In this document: piece after piece, positions 43,685 to 54,107 of the stretch
Layout of the letters: every line of letters starts with the position of its first letter
Numbering within the stretch: position 1 is the stretch's first letter
Origin: Malachius bipustulatus
Lineage: Eukaryota; Arthropoda; Insecta; Coleoptera; Melyridae
Assembly (NCBI GenBank): GCA_910589415.1
Contig: OU342637.1
Coordinates: 41,570,162 to 41,634,161 of the forward strand
Reading direction: 5' to 3'
DNA: 64,000 nucleotides
Position numbers and translations under genes: made by a program
Notes under the pieces: model-generated
What the model saw: the letters and a program-made list of their open reading frames with translations, nothing else
Databases searched by the model: none
What the model was told of the DNA's origin: nothing

Positions 43685-44530
43685 TTGCACTTTATGTGCT
43701 TTATACTCATAAGACCTGCATTCACTCTTTTATATATTAACTTGGTTCTGTACTATCTTTGTCTGGATCAGACTACTTGTAAACATAGGCTGCAAAAGAT
43801 ACAAAATTCTTGCGGTAGGTTTACCTATGGCTTAAGAAAATTTGACCATGTATCGGGTAATATAAATGAACTCAATTGGCTGGGGATTGAAAATATTTTC
43901 AAGTACCATAGGCCAACAATAGTGTACCGCATTTTGACGTCTTCCATACCATCCTACTTGAGAGAAAAACGAAATTTTTCGCGGGGAAGTTCACGATCGA
44001 AATATCGTTTATAGTTATTTAATATCGAGACATCGTTTATTATCACTCATGTTGCCCAAGTTTCAGCTGGCTGTGTTCCGGCGCTCCTTTACTTATAACG
44101 CGGTCACTTTATTCAATAGTCTACCTAGTGAAATGGAGACATATTCATTATGGAAATTTAGAAAACATCTTAGGCTGTCTCTGCTGGCCGGTCAGAAGTT
44201 AGATGGCGTTTTGTTTTGGCATTTTATTGTGTTATTCTATTCCATTGCCCTGTTTTTTTTTTCTATAAAATTGTGTATTACTCGTGTTTCGGTGTATTTG
44301 GGGGGGACTTACCTATTGTGTTTTGTTTTCTGTTCTTTAATTACTCTATTCATTGGGATTTTTGCCCTTAAGGGGAATTTTTGATTGTTTAACCTGTTTT
44401 TATGCAATTATTTTGTAGTTTAAATATTAAAAAAAAAGGTTAAGTAGAGTAGCGAAAGCTATACTTCGCCTTTGTATTGAAAAGTATTGTATATTACAAT
44501 ACTTTTACAAAAGTACAAATAAAGACACTT
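43685..44530 (+). pseudogene. LINE C-terminal fragment with 3' UTR
   Basis: Plus-strand frames read HRLQKIQNSCGRFTYGLRKF, then NELNWLGIENIFKYHR with TIVYRILTSSIPSYLREK. After a shift come LLPKFQLAVFRRSFTYNAVT, LFNSLPSEMETYSLWKFRKH and LR. This is the region downstream of RT in CR1/L2/Jockey-type LINEs. The 3' UTR ends with aaataaagacac and an imperfect ATAATAATAATAATT tail (44535-44560). The RT domain itself is missing, so this is a 5'-truncated insertion. Confidence 0.75.
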
Positions 44531-44570
44531 TATAATGATAATAATAATAATTATTCTTATTATTATTACT

Positions 44571-44935
44571 CATCGTAGACTAGTCAAGAGCACAGTTCCA
44601 CAGGGCTCAGTAGTTGGACCACTACTTTTCGCTATCTACATCAGTAATCTCCAGCTGAATATATCAAGTAAAGTTCCTATTTACAATGACGACACCAAGT
44701 TATATGTGAATCCAGTTACCAACCCACATATGATACACTACAACGAGATTCAAACTCAGTGCTCGAGTGGTCCACAAAATGGATACTCCCCTTCATATCG
44801 ACAAGTTCTTGGTGCTACACATGGGCAAGAATAATCCCTCACTGTCATATTTCATTAACAGGTGTCCCTTAAAATCTCTAACTTCACATTGCGACCTCGG
44901 AGTGATAATTAAAAACCTTCTTGCGCATCAATCGC
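44571..44935 (+). pseudogene. LINE reverse transcriptase fragment (palm motifs)
   Basis: VPQGSVVGPLLFAIYISNLQ is motif B, and VPIYNDDTKLYVNP carries the catalytic box in the form YNDD instead of YADD. After a frameshift near 44770 come WSTKWILP, HIDKFLVLHMGKNN, INRCPLKS and CDLGVIIKN. The fragment starts directly behind the ATT repeat tail of the preceding LINE. It is likely a separate 5'-truncated copy or a rearranged piece of the same element. Confidence 0.75.
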
Positions 44936-45789
44936 AGAAATAGTGTATTTTTATGCGATTCAATTATGAATATTTTCACCGCTTTTTAAATTGGATTTCT
45001 GAAATTTTCCATAGTCAGGTCATATTCGCGTAGTGGTTTACTGAGAAAATTTCACGCCATCAATTTTCAGCCAATAAAGTACGAGCATTGCTTACCGTTG
45101 CCACGGTTATTTGTGTATTATATCGGAAATTTTCTCCTGCAGGGGTAAGCTGGAGAGTATTATAGTGGAAATTTGTTTGACGTTTAATAGTGACAAACCG
45201 GATCTTTATAAATGTCAACTGTTGACTGTTGCTGTTATTAATATTAATCAACTAATGCGTTTTGTTAAAGTTTCTATTATAATTTAATATTAAAGTGATG
45301 TTTTCGCGTATTACCACGTATGAAATCACGGATTCACTATCGAAAAAATGATCTGAAGAAACCTAATTTACCTAATTTAGTAATTCTATGTGAAATAGGT
45401 AGGTACATAATTTTTCGGATTAACTCACGGCGAATTCATGGGGGTTCGACCACTTTATCTTTATAGTTAATTGTATGGCACTTTTTGTTGGTAGAATCCA
45501 TCTGCTGAGCAAATCCTTGCGCTTTGGAAAGAATGCCATCTAATCAATACTAATCATAATTACTATTGTACCGCAATTGTTGACTTATCATTATCAAAAA
45601 CCACACTCGGCTGGTGAAGTTTAGAAACTAAAATTTGTGTTTGACAGCGCTAATAATGGCGGCGCAGTTATTAAACGTCAGTTTGGCGTTGTCACGTGAT
45701 TATGTTACGCCGCCATGTCATATTTTTATTTAACAATTAAATTGTAATTTTTCTATTCAAAACTAATTTTGTTGTGAAATTTTCTTTCC

Positions 45790-45942
45790 AAATACCACTC
45801 GAAATCAAATTATGCCAGGAAATTTTGTTCTCGCTTACGAATATTTTAAGAAAATTATCCCTCGCCTTCGGCTCGCGATAATTTTCAAAATATTCGTGAG
45901 CTCGAAAAAATTTCCGGAAATAATTTGACCTCTAGTGGTATT
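45790..45942. repeat. 153-bp palindromic repeat
   Basis: aataccactcgaaatcaaat (left) pairs with atttgacctctagtggtatt (right). The arms are about 65 bp and meet at a CG-rich loop (ctcgccttcggctcgcg). It is flanked by AT-rich DNA. Confidence 0.7.
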
Positions 45943-45969
45943 ACATGTGAAAATTTCATTTCATTTAGT

Positions 45970-46942
45970 TGGAAAACGTCCCTTAGAATGGATTTTTAAC
46001 TTTAACAAAATAAAAAAAAATGGAAAATTTAAATTTTTTTTTCCTTTTTCTGTGTCCGCCACTGGCTAACTTTACTTAAAAAATACTATTCTTTACACTA
46101 CCTTTAATAAATTCGCAAAAAGTGAAAGAGGAATTTTGAAAACCGAAAATTGGAAATTTTAGAGGAATAAACATCATGTAAAAATATTCTAATATCTCCG
46201 CCATTTTTCTTATTTGCTTCTTGAAATTTTTCAGAGTTAGGGGTTATTCGTATAGTTGTCTACTGGAAAAACTTCAGCTCAATTTCTTCAAAAAAGGCTC
46301 ATAAACGGTTATAGAAATTTAGCCATTTTTACCCTTTTCCTACACACGCCACTGGCTTATTAATGAAAAATATGCAAATTTTACTGCATTAACTCAAATT
46401 TAAAATAATTTTCTTCCAATCGTGTTAATTTGGTTTATATTTGTTTTTCTAACTTGCTTATAGGTAGGTAGGTATAGGGGTTCCAAATCTGGCAATTTTT
46501 TCTAAAATTGAAAAGGCCGCCATTTTGAAACGGTTCGATTTTATTCAAATACAGTACCAGACGACTTCTTGCGGCTATCTTACTCATAAAAAAATTTCAG
46601 CCCCCTAGATTGAAAACTGCGACCAGAAACCGTGCCTCATAGACGGTTTTTATTTTTAATTTGGAGGGACCCCTGTAGAAATAACGCAGCTTTAGGAAAA
46701 TTTTTTTACGAAAATCAAATGTCATTTTGAAGTTTCACAAGGGTAAAAAATTTCGTTCACTAATCTTTAAATATGAAGCTACAGCACCGGTTTTAAAATT
46801 TTAGAGAAATAAACATCATATGAAAAAAATATTAACATCTCCGCCATTTTTCTTATTTACTTCTTGAAACTTTTAAGGGTTAAGGTATATTAGTGTACTT
46901 GCCTACTGTGAAAATTTCAGTTCAATTTCTTTAAAAATGAAC

Positions 46943-46973
<31 letters not shown>

Positions 46974-47720
46974 GAATCGGTCTTAACTGTGTAGGTAAGA
47001 CATAGTCGCTCCACTCTGGTAATTTGGCTTTGAGCACGAACTCTTCAGCCACACACACTTTAAATTATAATATTTGCCATTTAAACGTTCGATCGCTTGT
47101 TTTACTTTTCACAGACATTCGAAAATGAATCTGAAAAGTAAAGCGGGCCGAGGTGAGTTTCGAACCCGCGATCTATGGCTTCGTGAGCCAGCGGAGAACC
47201 ACTAGGCCACGGAAGTCACTAAATTAACTCATAAACGGTTATAGAAGTTTTTACCCTTTTCCTACCCACGCCACTGGCTTATTAATATAAATAATGCCAA
47301 TTTTATTGCTTTAATTCAAATTTCAAATAGTTTTCTTCCAATCTTGTTAATTTTATTTTAAAGTTTTATTGCCATCTTGCTCATACAGGGACTCAAAAAA
47401 TAGCAAATTTTCCAAAAATTCAAATGGCTGCCATTTTGAAACGGCTGGGCCGATTTTGCTCAAGTGCAATACCAGACCACTCCTTGTGAATATCTTACTC
47501 CCACAAAAATTTCAGCTTCCTAGATTGAAAACTGCGTCCTGAAATGATACCACAAGAACCGGATTTCTGGAATTTTGAAGGGACACCCTGTAGAAGTGTC
47601 TCGACTTTTGGAAATTTTTTCAACGAAAATCTAACATCATTCCAAAGTTTTATAAGGATCCAAAATTTCGTTCACTAATCGTCAAAGATAAAGCTACAGA
47701 AGCGTTTTTAAAATCGTAAT
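45970..47720. repeat. Degenerate tandem repeat array, about 650-bp unit
   Basis: Recurring landmarks in the same order are tctccgccatttttcttatt (46196 and 46844), 'cacgccactggcttattaat' (46352, 47269, and a variant at 46056), ctagattgaaaactgcg (46606 and 47520) and aaatttcgttcactaatc (46750 and 47663). This gives two full units of about 650 bp (the second enlarged by a SINE) and a partial one upstream. Divergence is about 20-25 percent. No coding capacity is seen, although it carries 'ccattttgaaacggc' phrases common in insect non-coding repeats. Confidence 0.7.
46943..47220 (-). mobile_element. tRNA-headed SINE, copy 2
   Basis: Inverted copy of the SINE at 15534-15818, with about 90 percent or better identity. 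The complement shows tggcctagtgg (A box), a B box variant ggttcgaaact, the same body and an A tail (plus-strand T22 at 46943-46964). It is flanked by aaatgaact (46935-46943) and aaattaact (47221-47229), a 9-bp duplication with one change. It interrupts the second unit of the 650-bp tandem repeats, giving a clear relative age. Confidence 0.9.
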
Positions 47721-47737
47721 TTCGCGTTTTTGATGAA

Positions 47738-47745
47738 ATATATAA

Positions 47746-47780
<35 letters not shown>
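47738..47780. repeat. TA microsatellite
   Basis: Three atataaat steps are followed by (TA)n to 47780, immediately before the CCTGAACCA motif cluster. Confidence 0.9.
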
Positions 47781-47788
47781 GCGCTATA

Positions 47789-48120
47789 GTACCATCCTGA
47801 ACCAAATGTATGCTTCCGTACGGTTAATCCTGAACCAGTCGAACAAACCTGAACCATATATGTGGTTCAGGATTGCAGACCCTTGTTAAACGACTTAGAG
47901 TGACCTCTAGATAGCGTGGTATGAATATGAAAATGGTTCAGGATGGTATGAAACTCCAAACTTTAGTTCAGCCTATTTCCGCATTTTGTGATGATGGCGC
48001 TGCAATCGCGTCGGTCATTATATACATGTATATGTTTGCGTATGGGGGACAATCCTGAACCATGCGAGAATGCCAGGGCGACAGCTCGGCTCGAGTCTTC
48101 GCCGCATGGCTCAGGATGGC
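47789..48120. repeat. Cluster of seven ATCCTGAACCA motifs in both orientations
   Basis: The 11-mer atcctgaacca, or a close variant, lies at 47794-47804, 47827-47837, 47848-47856 (9 of 11) and 48052-48062. Its complement lies at 47863-47873, 47934-47944 and 48107-48117 (one change). The first and fifth copies extend to a 15-bp inverted pair (taccatcctgaacca / tggttcaggatggta). The third and fourth form a near-palindrome of 26 bp. The region has mixed composition and no coding frame. Confidence 0.7.
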
Positions 48121-48925
48121 CAAACCCGTTCCCTCTTAGACTATTAATATTTATTTAATAGTCTAAGCGTTCCCTGTATAATAAAACTCTTTTGTTCACG
48201 AATTGAATGGAATTGTGTCAGATTTCAGCGAGAGGCCATGATACTCAAGATTATGGTTACATTTGTTGTCCTGTTCATCTAAGATTGTTGTTCAATTTTT
48301 AATCAAAATAATGTACTTATACCTACCTACCTATTGTTATCTCCTTAGGTATTAGCAAGACGATTTGAGGTATTTTTCGGAATATTTCACTTTTTCTCAC
48401 TTTTTAACCACTTAAAAAAAAATTGCAAAATTTTAGCATAATATAATGATAAGATAAAAGTAAAATATGACGTGTGCTATATATTTTTTTTATCAAATTG
48501 AAACATTGCCGACATGAAATTTCTTGGTAAAGCGTTAATGTTTTTGATTACAATACAGTAGAACATCCCCACCAATGAATCAGTCTAATAATTCTTTTTA
48601 TAATTTTAAACATTTTGAGAAACAGGAAACTTTCCGTTATACGGATAATAAAAATAAAACACGAAAAATGAAGACTTTAAAAGATTTATGATATTAGTCA
48701 TTTCCAAATTTCGCAAAAAAAGTCACAAATTGTTTAGGACTTTGAATACAATTTTTTTAAAGCGATGATTTAAAAGGATACAAAACAACTTTTGTAAAGT
48801 AGTGTTGTTGTAAGGCTGAGTCTTTTTATTGTGTTTCGTTTCGTTGATCTTTTGCAGACATCAACTTGCGCTTATTTTTAAATGGCATGGTAAAATATTA
48901 TTTGCGTTTTTTGAGATTTTTGCTA
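48121..48925. other. Stretch without recognised gene
   Basis: A small hairpin, ttagactatta...taatagtctaa, lies at about 48138-48168. Otherwise the DNA is AT-rich with no recognisable gene. Confidence 0.5.
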
Positions 48926-49715
48926 CATACAGCCCAAAGGACCCCTCATAATCCTTATGGGAATTGGCTCCCGGTTAAATTTGATGTAACTATGATGATC
49001 GATAGTATTCAATGAGTAGCTCAGATGTCTCCATGAGCGTAGCTTCCCAAAAAGTCTTGTTCTCGAGATAAAAGTCTAAAGATAAATTTTTTCTATGACT
49101 AGGGATAAAAAATTGCGTTTAATGAAATAAACTTGTAAACGGCGGTATTAAACGTTTAGACGCGAGAAATCTTAGATACCTAGTTCATTTGTTAAGATTG
49201 AAAAGCTGCTTCTGTATCAGTGGTTACATTTGAGGTCTGATGAGTAATTTTCGAGAACAACGGGAAAGAGTTTTAATTTTATGTTATCATAGCCTTACCA
49301 ATAGCCTTGGCTGTGACTTTCAAACTGGATTTTTTGCGCTTTTGTTTGTTGTAGTTTTTATTGTTAAAATTACGAAAATGATAAGACAAAATGAAAACTT
49401 TCCTGTTTTTCTCGAAAATGACTCAACATACCGAAAATGTAACTACTGAAACATAGACAGCTTTTTAATCGTAACAAATGATCTCTCTAATTTTCTCTCT
49501 AAAACAAGTAGGACGGCCAACACTTTAAAATATATGCGTGACTGTCATGATAGGAAAAAATCCATCTTCAGGGGTGAATATCTCGAAAACAGAACTTTTT
49601 GGGGGCTAAGCCCATGGAGACTTCTGATCAACTCATTGAATACTACCGATCACCAAAGTTGCAACAAATTTAACCGGGAGCCAGTTCACATAAGGAATCT
49701 GCGGAGTCCTTTTGT
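48926..49715. repeat. Inverted repeat pair, about 180-bp arms
   Basis: The left arm 48926-49105 (with gaattggctcccggttaaat and gtctccatgagcgtagcttc) pairs with 49535-49715 (atttaaccgggagccagttc and the complement-like gctaagcccatggagac). Divergence is about 20 percent. The unique spacer of about 430 bp contains one short frame without resemblance to anything known. TA-flanked ends could not be placed. Confidence 0.65.
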
Positions 49716-50191
49716 AAGAGCCTTTCTTTTCATCTATTTTACTTTTTTTTTACTTTTTTTAACTTTTTACTTGGCTACAAAAATTACGATATTATCTCCT
49801 TTATGGTTCATAATTTAGAGACAATATTTTTGACTTACCGGAAGTTTTATTACATCAAAAAAGTTAAATATGCAGGGTGTCCCTTGACTCGACAGCCATA
49901 GTCTTAATAAGGTCCTTTTTTTAAGATCCTCCAAATCCTTGAACTGTTTTGACAATACCTTATAGGTACATATTTGTCCAAAACTCGTTTGCTTTAAAAA
50001 TAAATCTGATTTCTTAATTATTGAGGTTTAATGCTGTTATCCGTTAGATTATTAAATAATATCATTGAAGGTATTTTGATTATTACACACATTCTTATAT
50101 GTGTGAGGACGTTCCAGTGAGGACGTTTATAGTTCCCCCCTACCCTTTAACTTCCGAGCCGGACGAGATAGAACTTTGCTAATAGCTATTT
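49716..50191. other. Stretch without recognised gene
   Basis: It holds one lone CAGGGTGTCCC end at about 49873, related to the termini of the 54108-55327 element. No partner and no coding motif are visible. Confidence 0.5.
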
Positions 50192-50318
50192 ATGATATTA
50201 TTGTTAAAAGTGAAGTTTTATTTTGTGAGTGAAAAGGTTTGTGAAATGAGCGAAGCGTAGCGGAGCGAATTCAACAAATTCACGAACAAAATAAAATCAC
50301 TTTTAAGCCGAATATCAT
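50192..50318. repeat. 127-bp palindromic repeat
   Basis: tgatattattgttaaaagtga (20 bases of it) at 50192 pairs with the complement near 50295-50318. The loop is agcgaagcgtagcggagcga. It is the same structural type as 45790-45942. Confidence 0.65.
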
Positions 50319-50364
50319 ACAATGGTTTTTGTAAAACTGCTCTATTATGATAATAAAATTGATT

Positions 50365-51305
50365 AATTTAGAATGACACTCAACTTCAAACAGCATTTTA
50401 AAATATTACAGATAAGTACAAGTGTACTATGCATAGCAACCGTTGCCGACGCTATGGTTACTAACAAATGCGTGCATACAAATAAAAGAGATGTCATAAT
50501 AATTATTATTGATTGCAATTTCTGAACAATTATTTTTGTCTTGAATTCTTGACTAGGATTTTATTAATATGTTTGCCAGTAATAAAAAGAATATGAAACA
50601 ATCTTATTACCTATAATTTTGTCTAATTTCATCATGAGAAAATGTAGTTTAAAAAGAGAATGTACAGAAAAAGTAGATAGAAATATTTTTAACACGACAA
50701 CACGAGTGTTGTAATATATTTTTAACAATCGTGTTAAAAATATTTTTAACACGCTTCCATGTAAACAATCACTTTTAACACTGTCAGCTGTCGTTAAAAG
50801 TGTGACTTATAATGGCAGTTGTACAAAAAAAAAATTTTGTGCAACTGCCATTAAAAGTCGCACTTTCGACGACAGGTGACAGTGTTAAAAGTGATTGTTT
50901 ACATGGAAACGTGTCAAAAGTACTTTTGATACTAGTGTCAAAAATATTTTTGACACTAGTGTCAAAAGTAATTCTATCTACTTTCTCTGTACTTACATTC
51001 TCTCATTGAACTACATTTCCTCATGATGAAATCAGACAAAATTATTGGTAGTAAGATTTTTTCATATTCTTTTTATTACTGGCAAACATATTAATAAAAA
51101 ATAAGTACCCAATCAAGAATTCAAGACAATAATAATTGTTCAGAAATTGCAATCAATAATAATTATTATGACATTTCTTTTATTTGTATGCACGCATTTG
51201 TAAGTAACCATAGCGTCGGCAACGGTTGCTATGCATAGTAGGTACACTTGTACTTATCTGTAATATTTTAAAATGCAATTTGAAGTTGAGTGTCTAAATT
51301 CTAAA
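50365..51305. mobile_element. Foldback element with about 465-bp arms and almost no loop
   Basis: The outer sequence atttagaatgacactcaact mirrors agttgagtgtctaaattcta. Mirror symmetry continues to the centre at about 50832, where gcagttgtacaaaa meets ttttgtgcaactgc. The arms carry the repeated phrase atttttaacac/gtgttaaaaat and its shuffled form gacactagtgtcaaaa. No coding capacity. A fragment of the centre recurs at 34873-34945. Confidence 0.8.
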
Positions 51306-51340
51306 TTTATTTATTTATTATTTATTTATTTATTTATTTA

Positions 51341-51736
51341 TTAATTTTTAGTTTCTATTATTTTTTTCTTATCGAACGACATAAAAAATAATATGGCGGC
51401 CATAAGAAAAACGAAAGTTGACTATGAAAACTCTGGGATCTAGTGGACTTTGAAATTTTTTGAAACGTCAGATGAATAGCTCATAACCGCTTATGTAAGC
51501 CCACGAAAAATTATTTATTAATTTCCAATTGTAAAAAAGATAATTATGGCAAAAATAAGATTTATCGATTTTTCAGTTTTTTCAGGATATTTCAGGAACG
51601 GTCACAAATATCTTGCATGTTTTGACGGATTCGAGATGGCCACAAAATAGCGCAACTTTTCTCTAATTTAACCGACCTCGTATCTTCAATGGTTTAGGAT
51701 ATCCCTGTGGTGGCCCTTTAAATAGTTCTAACCCTG
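51341..51736. repeat. CAGGGTT-ended repeat, left copy
   Basis: Reading inward from its right edge (aatagttctaaccctg at 51736), it is the inverted partner of 53215-53480. Shared blocks are ggccctttaaatagttct, gatatccctgt, gcgcaacttttct and ttttttcaggatattt. The far end, with cgaacgacataaaaaa, recurs near 53450 and 53710. Confidence 0.7.
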
Positions 51737-51779
51737 CATATTTTATGATATACCTACGGATAACTCGAGGGACTCTACG

Positions 51780-51985
51780 GATAAACAGTTATTAGCAAAA
51801 AATATTTTTTTACTAAAGCTTTTTTTAAGGGGGGGGGGGGGGGGGGGAGGGACGGGCTGCACTCTCAGAACTGATTTTTGTGGCTTATATGTTCTATAAC
51901 CTCTTCACTAACAGTTATTGAGGGAAAATCTTAGATAATATTTTTTATGAACTTTTGGTACATTTTTTACTTTACCGACTGGGGC
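51780..51985. repeat. Repeat shared with 59515-59715
   Basis: Blocks such as tatgttctataacc, 'tcttagataa.attttttat' and ttttttactttaccgactgg recur in the same order and orientation at 59515-59715, where a G-rich run also precedes them (ggcgagggggggatg). This is a dispersed repeat of unknown class. Confidence 0.65.
51829..51847. repeat. Poly(G) tract, 19 bases
   Basis: Nineteen consecutive G on the plus strand, followed by AGGGACGGG. Long G runs are rare in such AT-rich DNA and may form quadruplexes. The length may also be affected by sequencing error. Confidence 0.85.
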
Positions 51986-51989
51986 TAAT

Positions 51990-52887
51990 AATACTATAAT
52001 AGAAAAGTAACTCGTCGGCTCATCCATCAGCTCTAACCGAACTGAGGTTGGGGTTGAAAAACCAATACACTATTGAATCTTGTTTTTCTTATTCCTATTT
52101 TCCCGCGTTTATTGCTCATTGCCACAGAAGTGTCTGATAAATCAAATGAATATTCCATAACAATTTAAATAAAAAAAAACAATCCCTGCCGCAGTGGCGG
52201 CTATGAAGTGATATGAAGTAACTATATCTACCTCTTTACCTATTTTTAATTATAAATAATGTATTTTTAAATCGGAAAAATGTTTTTTAAAATTATAATT
52301 TTCTCTTATTAGTAAAGGTATTAGGTAGGTATTTATTATTATTCTTTTTAATTTGAAATTTTATCGCATTTATATATCGCATTTTATACCTAAATAAAGG
52401 TAATAAAGTATGGAGCGCCAGTCTATTTATGTATCGTAAATTATTATTGGGATCCAGGGTGTGATTTGATGTCGAATACTGGCGCACTGGCGGTCGGATT
52501 TTTTCTGAAAGACACAAACATTGTAAACATTATAATAATAATCAAACTAGAGAAGTGTTGCAGCCACGGCGGACGAACCGGTCTAGCACTTCAGAATAAC
52601 CCAGCACTTCTGTTTACAACATAATAATTCCATATTTTAAGGGTTTCACATTTGAAAGAGCATCATTATTATATTGTAATAGTTCTCCAACTCAACCTTT
52701 TAAGTCCTTCTTCCCGCTCATTCTTCCTAAATAACCAATTTTTTTTAAGACTGTAGTTTTTACTTTTTGTTCATTTTATACTTACCTACCTACTGACTTT
52801 TGCGTTTATTTTCATCACAGTTTAAATTTTGTATTTTATTTAGTTCGGATTTTGATTTCAATCAGGACAGGTCTAGGTGCTATACAT
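51990..52887. other. Stretch without recognised gene
   Basis: No coding motif. A region at about 52540-52620 is mildly GC-richer without recognisable content. Confidence 0.5.
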
Positions 52888-53164
52888 CAGGGTGATTTAT
52901 AATCAAGAAAAAAATTACACAAGTAACTATTCAGTATCAGTATTCAGTACTTATGACACTTGAAACAAAAAACTGGTATACCTACATTTTTTTATTTAAT
53001 TAGCTTCCTTACAAAGTTATTTACAAAAAAATTCTACTTCTGATGTACTATTTTAATTGGATACAGAAAACCAAAAACTAAGTTCTTTATCTCAAATGGC
53101 ATTCTGAACACTTGTATAAATTTATTACATACCTACCTAATTTTTATTATTATAAATCACCCTA
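52888..53164. mobile_element. Short MITE with CAGGGTGATTTATAAT ends
   Basis: cagggtgatttataatcaag at 52888 is mirrored by ataataaatcacccta-like sequence (tattataaatcaccct, ending about 53164). The TIR is short, about 16-18 bp, with unique AT-rich DNA between. Confidence 0.6.
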
Positions 53165-53214
53165 CATGTTTTTGCTTAAAAATATGCAATCCAGTTAGTG
53201 ATATTGGTATACAT

Positions 53215-53480
53215 CAGGGTTAGAACTATTTAAAGGGCCACTACAGGGATATCATAAACCATTAAAGATACGAGTTCGGTTAAATTACAGAAAAGTTGCG
53301 CTATTTTTAGATGAGTATTTTACGAAAAAAATTTTGAAATACTATCCCCAGTATTTTCGGAAATATCCTGAAAAAACTGAAAACTCTAGAAATCTAGTTT
53401 TTGACATATCTTAATTTCTTATATTCAGCCATATTATTTTTTTATGTCGTTCGATATGAAATTTAAACCAAAAATTAATA
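53215..53480. repeat. CAGGGTT-ended repeat, right copy
   Basis: Inverted copy of 51341-51736, starting cagggttagaactatttaaa. The pair encloses the MITE at 52888-53164. Confidence 0.7.
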
Positions 53481-53734
53481 AACTTCAGAAAAAAAATTCC
53501 GAAATTTTTACTCTAATCTTTTTCAAAGATAAACAGACAATTTTTCGCTGAAATAGGTCAATATGAAGTCATACTGCTTGCCTTATAGTTTTTTTTTAAT
53601 TTCTCTATGATATTCAATTTAAAAAGTTGTCTTTGCTTTTAGAAGAATAAAAATTTTTTAAATTTATTTTTTGAAGTTTATTAGTTATTGTTTTCCATTA
53701 TTTTTTCATACCGAACGACATAAAAAACAAGGTA

Positions 53735-54030
53735 GGTAATTATTTACATCCGCGTGTCCTAGGTTCCATCAATTTTTTCGGGACCGAGGAGCGAAATAGG
53801 GGTGCTGGGTGGGTAATAATCTAAAATAATAGCCATTGCAAACAATATTAAGGTCAGAACTAAGGCCTCTTTGACACTACGGTCGAATTGCTATTTTTTT
53901 CTTCACATTCAGGGCAAGGAAAATCTTCGAGATTAGCAGTAGCACGATTATTATTTTTCATTTGCATTTATTTTGCATTTGCATTCCAAAAAGCGTGACA
54001 TTTGATCACTATTATTACAGTCTGGATACG
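53735..54030. repeat. Arm block X, left
   Basis: An inverted copy lies at 62580-62892. Shared blocks include gcctctttgacactacggtc, cagtagcacgattatta and attccaaaaagcgtgacat, plus the outer end tacatccgcgt. Identity by eye is about 85 percent. Confidence 0.8.
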
Positions 54031-54107
54031 TTATGAGTGAGCTTGGGAACTTATGCCGGTACTGGAGCGTTCAGATGATGAATCTGCCGCGTCCTTGCAT
54101 GTTTATA

